A stretch of 5,166 bases of DNA from Rubrobacteraceae bacterium (GCA_021156345.1 JAJNDJ010000084.1:1-5166), one strand, 5' to 3'. Counted from the stretch's first letter, positions 1-5,166 are shown. Numbers and translations are program-made. The notes: generated by a model not told the origin, from the sequence alone.

Positions 1-1191
1 GCCGTTGACGCTTGCCCACTGGCGGGCTGAGAGGCCCCAGAGGGCTATAAAGCCTGCTGCTGCTGCCTCGTCGAAGGTACTGTTGGGATCGTAGGTGGCA
101 AGGTCTTCGCTGTAGAGTGCGTTCGGAGCTTTCCGGCCCACGACGGTGCTATTGCCCTTGTAGAGCTTGAGGCGGACGGTACCTGTCACGGTCTTCTGGG
201 TCTCTGCGACGAAGGCGTCGAGTGCGGATTTGAGGGGCGTGAACCACAGGCCCTCGTAGGTAAGTTCGGCGTAGCGCTGTTCGACGGTCGCCTTGAAGCG
301 GAGGACATCTCTAGTGAGTGTCAGGGTCTCGAGTTCACGGTGGGCGGCTATAATGGCGAGGGCTGCGGGGGCTTCGTAGATCTCGCGGCTCTTTATCCCG
401 ACCAGGCGGTCCTCGACCATGTCGATGCGGCCGATGGCGTTTGTGCCGGCGACGGCGCCAAGCTCGGATATGAGATCTACCAGCGGCAGCCCTTCCCCGT
501 CGAGGGTCGTCGGCAGTCCTTCTTGGAAGCCGATCTCCACGTACTTCGGCTCGTCGGGGGCGTTCTCGGGAGAGGTCGTAATCGCGAAGACGTCCTCGGT
601 GGGTTCGTGGTCGGGGTCTTCAAGTGGCCCGGCCTCTATAGAGCGGCCCCAGAGGTTCTCGTCCACGCTGTAGGGGGACTCTTTCGTCGTGGGGACGGGG
701 ATGCCGTGCTCCTCGGCGTAGGCCATCTCTTCGGGGCGGCTCATGTTCCAGTCGCGGACCGGGGCGACAACGGTCAGGTCTGGGGCGATGGAGGCTGTCG
801 TCACGTCGAAGCGGACCTGATCGTTGCCCTTCCCGGTCGAGCCGTGCGCGATGTGCGTCGCCCCAACCTCCCTTGCAGTCTCCACGAGCTTCTTCGCTAT
901 GAGTGGACGCCCGAGGGCCGTGAAGAGTGGGTACTTCCCGCCGTATAGGGCGTTCGCCCTTATCGCAGGGGCGACGTACTCGCCGGCGAACTCAGCCCTC
1001 GCGTCCTGCACGAAGGCGTCTGTGGCGCCTATCTGGAGCGCCTTAGCCTTTACGTCCTCCGAAGGCTCTCCCTGGCCGAGGTCCAGATACAGCGCGTAGG
1101 GCTCCGCCCCCTGCTGCTCGAGCCACTTGACGCAGACCGAAGTGTCAAGGCCGCCCGAGTAGGCGAGTACAACCTTCTTTCCTTCCAACAC
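1..1191 (-). CDS. argG: Argininosuccinate synthase (ArgG), C-terminal end cut by window edge
   Basis: Cytoplasmic enzyme that joins citrulline and aspartate using ATP to give argininosuccinate, the next-to-last step of arginine synthesis. The minus-strand frame is open from 1191 to the left edge: 397 codons with no stop. Visible landmarks are the N-type ATP pyrophosphatase loop AYSGGLDTS (residues 10-18), YGGKYPL (83-89), STGKGNDQVRF (118-128), KSREIYEAPAA (267-277) and a typical family ending, GFIALWGLSARQWASVNG (380-397). Short bacterial ArgG proteins are about 400 residues, so only a few residues should be missing. Two starts fit: GTG at 1191, 4 nt after an AGGAGG, or TTG at 1188, 7 nt after it; the TTG spacing is the better one. 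It is the third gene of an argC-argR-argG run, 93 bp after argR. No promoter of its own is convincing in that gap, so read-through from argC is likely. The family assignment is very secure. Confidence 0.97.
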   Translation of the reverse strand, partial: MLEGKKVVLAYSGGLDTSVCVKWLEQQGAEPYALYLDLGQGEPSEDVKAKALQIGATDAFVQDARAEFAGEYVAPAIRANALYGGKYPLFTALGRPLIAKKLVETAREVGATHIAHGSTGKGNDQVRFDVTTASIAPDLTVVAPVRDWNMSRPEEMAYAEEHGIPVPTTKESPYSVDENLWGRSIEAGPLEDPDHEPTEDVFAITTSPENAPDEPKYVEIGFQEGLPTTLDGEGLPLVDLISELGAVAGTNAIGRIDMVEDRLVGIKSREIYEAPAALAIIAAHRELETLTLTRDVLRFKATVEQRYAELTYEGLWFTPLKSALDAFVAETQKTVTGTVRLKLYKGNSTVVGRKAPNALYSEDLATYDPNSTFDEAAAAGFIALWGLSARQWASVNG

Positions 1192-1284
1192 GATTCCTCC
1201 TGAAACGTATCTATGGCGTCAGACGCTAATTGGCTCTTCGAGCACCGCCGTAGCTTCCGTAAACTCCGAGGGTTCGGCCTTCAA
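1192..1284 (-). other. argR-argG intergenic gap
   Basis: A 93 bp stretch between the argR stop and the argG start. Besides the argG Shine-Dalgarno it holds two small inverted repeats: GCTC-GAA-GAGC (1233-1243) and GCGTC-T-GACGC (1216-1226). No T-run follows either, so they do not look like an intrinsic terminator. No ARG-box-like palindrome and no believable -35/-10 pair was seen. The likeliest reading is a spacer inside an operon, possibly with a weak RNA structure upstream of the argG ribosome binding site. Confidence 0.5.
1196..1201 (-). promoter_or_regulatory. Ribosome binding site of argG
   Basis: A full AGGAGG on the minus strand. It lies 4 nt before GTG 1191 and 7 nt before TTG 1188, so the spacing slightly favours the TTG as the true argG start. 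The two differ by one residue only. Confidence 0.8.
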
Positions 1285-1764
1285 CTACTCGACGCTGCCG
1301 GCGGGCCGCGTCTTCGCCCGGCATACGTCGGCGATGAGGTTCGCCACCTCTTTGGCCGCGGCTGCGTCTGAGGCTATGGCGAGCACGGTGTCCTGGCCCG
1401 CGATGGTACCCAGTATTTTCAGGCCTTTCACCCTGTCGAGGACGCTGGAGACGGCGCCGGCGGTCCCATCGCGAGTGTGGATGACGACCTGGTTCTGTGC
1501 TGGCGCGAGGCCGAGGACGAAGCTAGGGAGAACCTCGATACCTGCGGAACCTGGATCGTGCGGCAGCGCCAGGTAGCGGCTCCCGACCTTGAGGACCCCA
1601 AGCTCGGCGAGGTCGCGACTCACCGTTGCCTGCGCGACCTCGACACCCTCGTCTGCGAGCGCACCGACGACATCCTGCTGGGTGCCGAGGTCGCGCTCCG
1701 AGATCAAACGCAGTATCAGGTCCTGCCTCGTCGTCTTGTCCACCGGTGATACCGTCGCTCCCAA
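1285..1764 (-). CDS. argR: Arginine repressor (ArgR)
   Basis: Hexameric transcription regulator that binds arginine and represses biosynthetic arg genes at ARG-box palindromes. The 159-residue length is usual for the family (about 150-170). The N-terminal winged helix (about 10-70) contains the recognition-helix signature QATVSRDLAELGVLKV (45-60). The C-terminal oligomerisation and arginine-binding domain (about 88-155) shows NQVVIHTRDGTAGAVSSVLD (91-110) and GTIAGQDTVLAIA (119-131). The start is TTG 1764, chosen because a perfect AGGAGG lies 6 nt upstream. The gene follows argC by 10 bp and precedes argG, so ArgR should control its own expression through the argC operator. Oddity: the family motif is normally GTIAGDDT; here the first Asp, equivalent to E. 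coli Asp128 that contacts arginine, is Gln124, while Asp125 and the upstream Asp110 remain. The family call is secure, but its effector response is open. Confidence 0.96.
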   Translation of the reverse strand: MGATVSPVDKTTRQDLILRLISERDLGTQQDVVGALADEGVEVAQATVSRDLAELGVLKVGSRYLALPHDPGSAGIEVLPSFVLGLAPAQNQVVIHTRDGTAGAVSSVLDRVKGLKILGTIAGQDTVLAIASDAAAAKEVANLIADVCRAKTRPAGSVE

Positions 1765-1770
1765 AACAGT

Positions 1771-1776
1771 CCTCCT
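1771..1776 (-). promoter_or_regulatory. Ribosome binding site deciding the argR TTG start
   Basis: AGGAGG on the minus strand, 6 nt before TTG 1764. It overlaps the argC stop codon (TAG at 1777-1775), so ribosomes finishing argC sit on the argR initiation site and the two genes are probably translationally coupled. There is no ATG nearby in frame, which makes the TTG the best start. Confidence 0.85.
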
Positions 1777-2785
1777 ACTTGAGGTACTCGAGCCCGAGGT
1801 ACTCCTCGTAGCCGAGCGCCAGGTTCATGTTCTGTACCGCCGCCCCCGAGGCGCCCTTTAGCAGGTTGTCGACCGCCGAGAAGAGCAACAACTTCCCTGC
1901 CCGGCCATCTACCGCAACCGAGAGCCTGCACCTGTTGGTGTTGGCCACGTGCGCGACAAATGGGTACTCCTCCCGCGCCTCCACGAAAGCCCAGCCCTCG
2001 TAGTCCTCCGCGTACCAGCCGAAGACCTCCTCCACCTCAGGCATGTCCTCGACGTCGACCACAATGGTTTCGAGCTCCCCGCGCGTTATGGGGATGAGGT
2101 GCGGTACGAACGTCACCTCGGGCACCTCTCCTACACGCCGCAGTATCGTCTCGATCTCGGGCGTGTGCCGATGTCGCGGCGCACCGTAGGCACCCGCACT
2201 CTCGTTCACGCTGACGAAGTGCGTCTTTACGCTCGGCCTCGCCCCGGCCCCGCTCACCCCGGAAAGTGCGTTGATGGTAACAGAGCCTATCCCCGCCCCA
2301 ATACGCTTCACGACGGGAGCAAGAGCCAGAATAGCCGCCGTCGGATAGCAACCGGGGTTGGCGACGAGCCGTCCCTCGGCAGCCCCGAAGACCTCGGGCA
2401 ACCCGTAGTGCGCCTCAGCTAGAAGCTCGGGCGCGGGATGCTCCCCGTACCACTCTAAGTACAGCTCCTCATGGGGCAAGCGGAAGTCCGCAGAGAGGTC
2501 TATTACCAGGCGGGTCCCCGACCTCAGCAACTCCTTTACCGCTCCGGCGCTCTCACCGTGACCGTAGGCCACGAAAGCCACGTCGAGGTCGGAGGCCTCG
2601 ATATCCTCCGGCGCAACATAGGCCCCATCGACGGCAAGCTGCGGGTATACGTCCCCGATCCCTAGCCCTACATACCCGCGCGACGCAACGCTCATCGCCC
2701 CAACCTCGGGGTGCCCGGCGAGCAGCCGCACAAGCTCGATCCCCGCGTACCCACTCCCCCCATAGACGCCGACCTTCAGTCCCAT
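1775..2785 (-). CDS. argC: N-acetyl-gamma-glutamyl-phosphate reductase (ArgC)
   Basis: NADPH-dependent enzyme of the third step of arginine synthesis, reducing N-acetylglutamyl-phosphate to the semialdehyde. Numbered from ATG 2794, the protein has the Rossmann loop YGGSGYAG (11-18), LSADFRL (100-106), the catalytic Cys149 in NPGCYPT (146-152), SGVSGAGA (178-185), the catalytic-region His in HRHTPE (208-213) and KGASGAAVQNMNL (314-326). The length of 336-339 residues is normal for the short bacterial form. ATG 2785 is preferred over ATG 2794: it gives the typical family N-terminus MGLKVGVYGGSGYAG, and the upstream ATG lies within the proposed -10 box TACAAT. Neither ATG has a clear Shine-Dalgarno, which fits a leaderless mRNA starting at 2785. 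It is the first gene of the argC-argR-argG run, divergent from argJ, with an ARG-box-like operator over its promoter. A mild oddity is GHG (78-80), where PHG is common. Confidence 0.97.
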   Translation of the reverse strand: MGLKVGVYGGSGYAGIELVRLLAGHPEVGAMSVASRGYVGLGIGDVYPQLAVDGAYVAPEDIEASDLDVAFVAYGHGESAGAVKELLRSGTRLVIDLSADFRLPHEELYLEWYGEHPAPELLAEAHYGLPEVFGAAEGRLVANPGCYPTAAILALAPVVKRIGAGIGSVTINALSGVSGAGARPSVKTHFVSVNESAGAYGAPRHRHTPEIETILRRVGEVPEVTFVPHLIPITRGELETIVVDVEDMPEVEEVFGWYAEDYEGWAFVEAREEYPFVAHVANTNRCRLSVAVDGRAGKLLLFSAVDNLLKGASGAAVQNMNLALGYEEYLGLEYLK

Positions 2786-2792
2786 GCCGCCC

Positions 2793-2820
2793 ATTGTAGA
2801 ACTTACGGATATTTATTCAA
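2793..2820 (-). promoter_or_regulatory. Proposed promoter of the argC-argR-argG operon
   Basis: On the minus strand, TTGAAT (2820-2815) and TACAAT (2798-2793) are separated by 16 bp, matching 4/6 and 5/6 of the sigma-70-type consensus. Counting downstream from the -10, the A of ATG 2785 is 8 nt on, a normal start-site distance. The mRNA would then begin at or next to the argC start codon. The spacer and -35 are covered by the 12/14 ARG-box match, as expected for a repressed promoter. This is a motif-based inference only. Confidence 0.6.
2806..2819 (-). promoter_or_regulatory. ARG-box-like ArgR operator at argC promoter
   Basis: The minus-strand 14-mer TGAATAAATATCCG matches 12 of 14 positions of the TGAATWWWWATTCA ARG-box core, with mismatches at positions 12 and 14. 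It overlaps the proposed -35 and spacer of the argC promoter, so a bound ArgR would block RNA polymerase. A weaker 8/14 match (2826-2839) lies with its centre 20 bp away. The E. coli-type consensus is established; its use here is inferred from position and from argR lying in the same cluster. Confidence 0.65.
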
Positions 2821-2837
2821 GTTTCTGCATATAATGG

Positions 2838-2866
2838 TTGACGTCCTCACATGCGGGTGCGACAAT
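2838..2866 (+). promoter_or_regulatory. Proposed promoter of the argJ-argB-argD operon
   Basis: TTGACG (2838-2843) and GACAAT (2861-2866) are separated by exactly 17 bp, matching 5/6 and 4/6 of the consensus. The predicted transcription start is about 2873-2875, just before or at an in-frame GTG (2875) of argJ. The perfect ARG box begins about 5 nt further on, so ArgR would block promoter clearance. A competing -10, a perfect TATAAT at 2830-2835, has no matching -35 and is treated separately. Confidence 0.5.
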
Positions 2867-2874
2867 GCGCCCCT

Positions 2875-4101
2875 GTGGTGAATAAAAATTCAACGATCAG
2901 AATAAAGTCTCTCTCCCTTGGTGTGACGGCTACCTCGGGCTTTATGGCGGTTGGGGTTGCGTGCGGAGTACGTGATGCTGGGAGGCGGGATCTCGGGCTC
3001 CTCTTCTCCGGGCTTTCCTGCCAGACGGCGGCCGTGTTCACCCGCAACGCCGTCAAGGGCGCGCCGCTGGTTGTGACGCGAGAGGCTGTGGAGACCGGTG
3101 GCGTGCGGGCGGTGGTGGCGAACAGCGGCAACGCCAACGCGGCGACCGGCGAGCGGGGCATCGAGGACGCCCGCACGATGCAGGCGCTCGCGGCTGAGAC
3201 GCTCGGGATCAAAGCTAGAGAGGTCGCGGTAGCTTCGACCGGTGTCATCGGCGTCCACTTGCCGATGGACAGGATCTCATCCGGTATTAGGGCGGCGTCA
3301 GGTCGGTTGGATGAGGGGAGCGAGGGCTTCGCCGAGTCCATCCTGACTACGGATACCCGCACGAAGGAGGCGGTTGCACGGGTAGAGATCGGGGGAAGGA
3401 CCATCACGGTCGGGGGAACGGCCAAGGGGAGTGGCATGATCCACCCGAACATGGGCACGATGCTCGCGTTTCTGACGACAGACGCCGCCGTCGAGAGGAG
3501 CTGTCTGCAGGAGACTCTGAGCCGAGTCACGGATCGCGCGTTCAACCGCGTTACCGTGGACGGAGACACCTCCCCGAGCGACATGGCCCTCCTCATGGCG
3601 AACGGCGCCGCAGGCAATGAGCCGCTCAGGCTCGACTCGCCGGACTATCCTGCCTTCCTGGAGGCTGTCGATAACGTAGCGCGAAAATTGGCCAGGGAGA
3701 TCGCAGGCGACGGCGAGGGGGCGACCAGGCTCGTCGAGGTCACCGTGGGCGGCGCGGCGAGCGAGGAGTCCGCGGCGGCGCTTGCGAAGAACGTCGTGGG
3801 GAGCAACCTGGTCAAGACCGCGGTCTTCGGCGAGGACGCCAACTGGGGAAGGGTGCTTACGGCGATGGGTTACTCGGGGGAGGCTTTTGATCCTGACGGA
3901 GTAGAGCTCTGGTTCGGCCCTATCAAGGTCTTCTCAGGCGGAGAGCCCGTGCCGCACGAGGAGGCCGAGGCCAACGCGACGCTCGCCGCAGGCGAAGTGA
4001 AGATCACAATCCGGTTGAGCGAAGGTGACGCTTCGGCCACAGCCTGGGGTTGCGACCTGAGTTATGAGTACGTCAGGATCAACGGGAGCTACAGGACGTG
4101 A
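2875..4101 (+). CDS. argJ: Ornithine acetyltransferase / glutamate N-acetyltransferase (ArgJ)
   Basis: Enzyme of the cyclic arginine pathway that moves the acetyl group from N-acetylornithine to glutamate, giving ornithine and renewing acetylglutamate; some members also use acetyl-CoA, which sequence alone does not settle. It is made as a precursor that cuts itself before a catalytic Thr. Numbered from GTG 2875 (408 residues; the family is near 400): GVTATSGF (16-23), VFTRN (54-58), NSGNANAATG (83-92), STGVIG (121-126), GSGMIHPNMGTMLAF (185-199) with the predicted nucleophile Thr195, ANWGR (322-326) and the typical end SYRT. The start is uncertain: ATG 2851 is the longest, GTG 2875 and 2878 lie near the predicted transcription start, and GTG 2923 would drop the usual residues before GVTA. 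None has a Shine-Dalgarno. An ARG box covers the N-terminal codons. Oddity: Gly rather than the common Ala precedes the cleavage Thr. Confidence 0.95.
   Translation: MVNKNSTIRIKSLSLGVTATSGFMAVGVACGVRDAGRRDLGLLFSGLSCQTAAVFTRNAVKGAPLVVTREAVETGGVRAVVANSGNANAATGERGIEDARTMQALAAETLGIKAREVAVASTGVIGVHLPMDRISSGIRAASGRLDEGSEGFAESILTTDTRTKEAVARVEIGGRTITVGGTAKGSGMIHPNMGTMLAFLTTDAAVERSCLQETLSRVTDRAFNRVTVDGDTSPSDMALLMANGAAGNEPLRLDSPDYPAFLEAVDNVARKLAREIAGDGEGATRLVEVTVGGAASEESAAALAKNVVGSNLVKTAVFGEDANWGRVLTAMGYSGEAFDPDGVELWFGPIKVFSGGEPVPHEEAEANATLAAGEVKITIRLSEGDASATAWGCDLSYEYVRINGSYRT
2879..2892 (+). promoter_or_regulatory. Perfect-core ARG box (ArgR operator) at argJ start
   Basis: TGAATAAAAATTCA matches all 14 positions of the ARG-box core and has perfect TGAAT/ATTCA arms. 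It stands out as an AT island in GC-rich DNA, lies just downstream of the proposed argJ promoter, and shares the intergenic region with the argC operator. Its centre is 73 bp from that of the argC operator, close to seven helical turns. A weak companion (2899-2912, 9/14) is centred 20 bp away, near the spacing of tandem ARG boxes in E. coli. The site probably represses argJBD when arginine is plentiful. Confidence 0.8.
4084..4088 (+). promoter_or_regulatory. Probable ribosome binding site of argB
   Basis: GGGAG inside the end of argJ, 9 nt before the argB GTG at 4098. A closer AGGA (4093-4096) is only 1 nt away and too near to be the main site. With the 4-bp gene overlap, argB translation probably depends on ribosomes finishing argJ. 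Confidence 0.5.
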
Positions 4102-4865
4102 AGCCCGTGGTGATCAAGATCGGAGGGGGCGCCCTTGCCGGAGGGGCGCTGCAGGACCTGCCTGACCTCCTTTCGGCCGGTCACAGGGTAGCCATCGTAC
4201 ACGGCGGCGGCCTCCAGCTCACCAGGATGCTGGACGCCCTCCATATTCCCACGCGGTTTCACGCGGGGCTCAGGGTGACGGACGAGGAGACTATCGAGGT
4301 GGCCGAGAACGTGTTCGCGGGTGGTGTGAACAAGGGCCTCGTACGCGGGCTGGGGAATCTCGGCGTGCAGGCTGCAGGCATCTCGGGGACTGACGGACCC
4401 ACGCTGGTAGTCGAGCCGGTCCCGGAACTTGGCCGGGTCGGCAAGGTCGTGCGGGTAGGGCCGCAGCTCATCGAGACCCTCTGGGCCGGAGGGTTCGTCC
4501 CCGTCATCGCGCCGCTCGGGCTCGGCCCTGAAGGCGCCTACAACGTCAACGCCGACTCGGCCGCGGCGGCACTCGCCGTCGGACTCGGGGCCGGATACCT
4601 GTTCGTACTCACCGACGTTGACGGGCTACTGGAGGAGGGCGAGACGGTGGAGACGCTCGCCCCGGATGGGTGCGAGGCCTACGTCGCCCGCGGGCTCGCG
4701 GCGGGCGGGATGGTGCCCAAGCTGCGGGCCGCGGCCGAGGCCGCACGCGGTGGGGTGGAGGCCAGGATCCTCAACGGCAATAGGAAAGGTGCGCTCGAGG
4801 CGGCTGTCGCTGGCGAGCGGGTTGGAACTCTCATATCCGAAGGAGTCGCGGTATGCAAGCAGTGA
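4098..4865 (+). CDS. argB: N-acetylglutamate kinase (ArgB), short form
   Basis: Amino-acid-kinase fold enzyme that phosphorylates N-acetylglutamate with ATP, the second step of arginine synthesis. Its 255 residues include Lys7 in VIKIGGG (5-11), the glycine loop VHGGG (34-38), the substrate-binding GLRVTD (57-62), NVNAD (149-153), LTDVDG (171-176) and the catalytic Lys208 in GGMVPK (203-208). The start is GTG 4098, which overlaps the argJ stop (GTGA); it gives the usual N-terminus with Lys7 in place. Arginine-inhibited members of the family carry an extra N-terminal helix and a C-terminal signature around HILDGR. Neither is here (the equivalent stretch reads ARILNGNRKGALE), so the protein resembles the short E. 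coli and B. subtilis forms and is probably not inhibited by arginine. Its 3' end overlaps argD by 13 bp. A LysZ-type aminoadipate kinase is less likely, given GLRVTD, NVNAD and the neighbours. Confidence 0.97.
   Translation: MKPVVIKIGGGALAGGALQDLPDLLSAGHRVAIVHGGGLQLTRMLDALHIPTRFHAGLRVTDEETIEVAENVFAGGVNKGLVRGLGNLGVQAAGISGTDGPTLVVEPVPELGRVGKVVRVGPQLIETLWAGGFVPVIAPLGLGPEGAYNVNADSAAAALAVGLGAGYLFVLTDVDGLLEEGETVETLAPDGCEAYVARGLAAGGMVPKLRAAAEAARGGVEARILNGNRKGALEAAVAGERVGTLISEGVAVCKQ
4841..4845 (+). promoter_or_regulatory. Ribosome binding site of argD
   Basis: AGGAG within the last codons of argB, 7 nt before ATG 4853. This ideal spacing selects ATG 4853 over the in-frame ATG at 4865 and sets a 13-bp overlap with argB. 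Confidence 0.8.
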
Positions 4866-5166
4866 TGGAGACCTACAAACGTCTGGGGATAGCGCCAACT
4901 GGGGGCGAGGGAAGCTGGCTCTTCGATAGTGAGGGAAACCGTTACCTGGACTTTATAGGCGGGATCGCCACGAACTCCCTGGGGCACGGCCACCCGGCAC
5001 TCGTGGGGGCCATACAGGAGCAGGCCGGGAAGCTCATCCACTGCTCCAACCTATATGAGATTCCTATTCAGGCCGAGGTAGCGGAGATGCTCTCCAGCGC
5101 TACGGACTTCGACAGGGTCTTCTTCTGCAACTCAGGAGCCGAGAGTGTAGAGGCGGCGATCAAACT
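4853..5166 (+). CDS. argD: Acetylornithine aminotransferase (ArgD), N-terminal part, cut by window edge
   Basis: Pyridoxal-phosphate enzyme of the class III aminotransferases that converts N-acetylglutamate semialdehyde, made by ArgC, to N-acetylornithine using glutamate as amino donor. 104 complete codons and 2 nt of the next are visible, about a quarter of the usual 390-400 residues. The N-terminal pattern is typical: GEGSWLFDSEGNRYLDFIGG (18-37), the conserved NSLGHGHP (41-48), HCSNLYEIP (63-71) and the cofactor phosphate-binding NSGAESVEAAIK (93-104). The catalytic Lys lies beyond the right edge. ATG 4853 is supported by an AGGAG 7 nt upstream and by the good N-terminus. It is the third gene of the argJBD run, overlapping argB by 13 bp. 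Ornithine or succinylornithine aminotransferases look alike in this part, but the neighbours make ArgD by far the best call. Confidence 0.93.
   Translation, partial: MQAVMETYKRLGIAPTGGEGSWLFDSEGNRYLDFIGGIATNSLGHGHPALVGAIQEQAGKLIHCSNLYEIPIQAEVAEMLSSATDFDRVFFCNSGAESVEAAIK

Noticed and set aside
340..948. Plus-strand open frame of 202 codons, and others on that strand, within argG
   Set aside because: The minus strand here encodes an uninterrupted ArgG with all family motifs; the plus-strand translations show no recognisable domain.
1216..1243. Rho-independent terminator between argR and argG
   Set aside because: Stems are only 4-5 bp and no T-run follows on the minus strand.
1256..1284. Separate argG promoter (TTGAAG, 17 bp, TACGGA) in the argR-argG gap
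   Set aside because: The -10 candidate matches the consensus at only 2 of 6 positions, so there is no real support.
2847..3617. Long open frame on the minus strand (256 codons) opposite argJ
   Set aside because: It lies wholly antisense to a clear ArgJ, its protein is a low-complexity mix rich in Ser, Ala, Arg and Pro, and such frames are expected opposite GC-rich coding DNA.
4098..4865. ArgB as a LysZ-type [LysW]-aminoadipate kinase
   Set aside because: GLRVTD and NVNAD motifs and argJ/argD neighbours fit N-acetylglutamate kinase; no lysW-like gene is present.
1..5166. A hidden, previously undescribed system (defence, mobile or otherwise)
   Set aside because: Nearly every base is covered by recognised arginine genes or their short control regions; no repeats, transposase, integrase, tRNA or unknown protein was found.

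Overview
This window holds six arginine-biosynthesis genes and the short control region from which they are read in opposite directions. Five are complete or nearly so. No mobile element, CRISPR array, RNA gene or unfamiliar protein was seen. The sequence is GC-rich, GTG and TTG starts are common, Shine-Dalgarno sites are AGGAGG-like, and the acetyl-cycle gene argJ and an ArgR repressor are present. This suggests a high-GC Gram-positive bacterium, perhaps a deep-branching actinobacterium of the Rubrobacter kind. That placement is an inference from style and gene content, not from a database match.

Left half (minus strand, read right to left): argC (N-acetyl-glutamyl-phosphate reductase), then argR (arginine repressor) after 10 bp, then argG (argininosuccinate synthase) after a 93 bp gap. 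argG runs off the left edge with 397 codons visible, so it is almost complete. argR starts at TTG, and its Shine-Dalgarno touches the argC stop codon.

Centre (about 2786-2922): an AT-rich divergent control region. It carries a -35/-10 pair for argC, a -35/-10 pair for argJ, and two ARG-box-like ArgR operators. One operator is a perfect 14-bp TGAAT-N4-ATTCA palindrome at the argJ start, and the other is a 12/14 match over the argC promoter. Neither argC nor argJ has a clear Shine-Dalgarno. The argC promoter points to a leaderless mRNA starting at ATG 2785, and argJ may be leaderless too.

Right half (plus strand): argJ (ornithine acetyltransferase), argB (N-acetylglutamate kinase) and argD (acetylornithine aminotransferase, cut by the right edge). 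These genes overlap by 4 and 13 bp, as expected of a translationally coupled operon.

Together ArgJ, ArgB, ArgC and ArgD carry glutamate through acetylated intermediates to ornithine, and ArgG acts later on citrulline. ArgR, encoded inside the argC operon, probably represses both arms and its own synthesis. The points most worth a second look are a Gln in place of a conserved arginine-binding Asp in ArgR, the paired operators, the apparent leaderless starts, the lack of the arginine-sensing N-terminal helix in ArgB, and the split of the usual argCJBD order.
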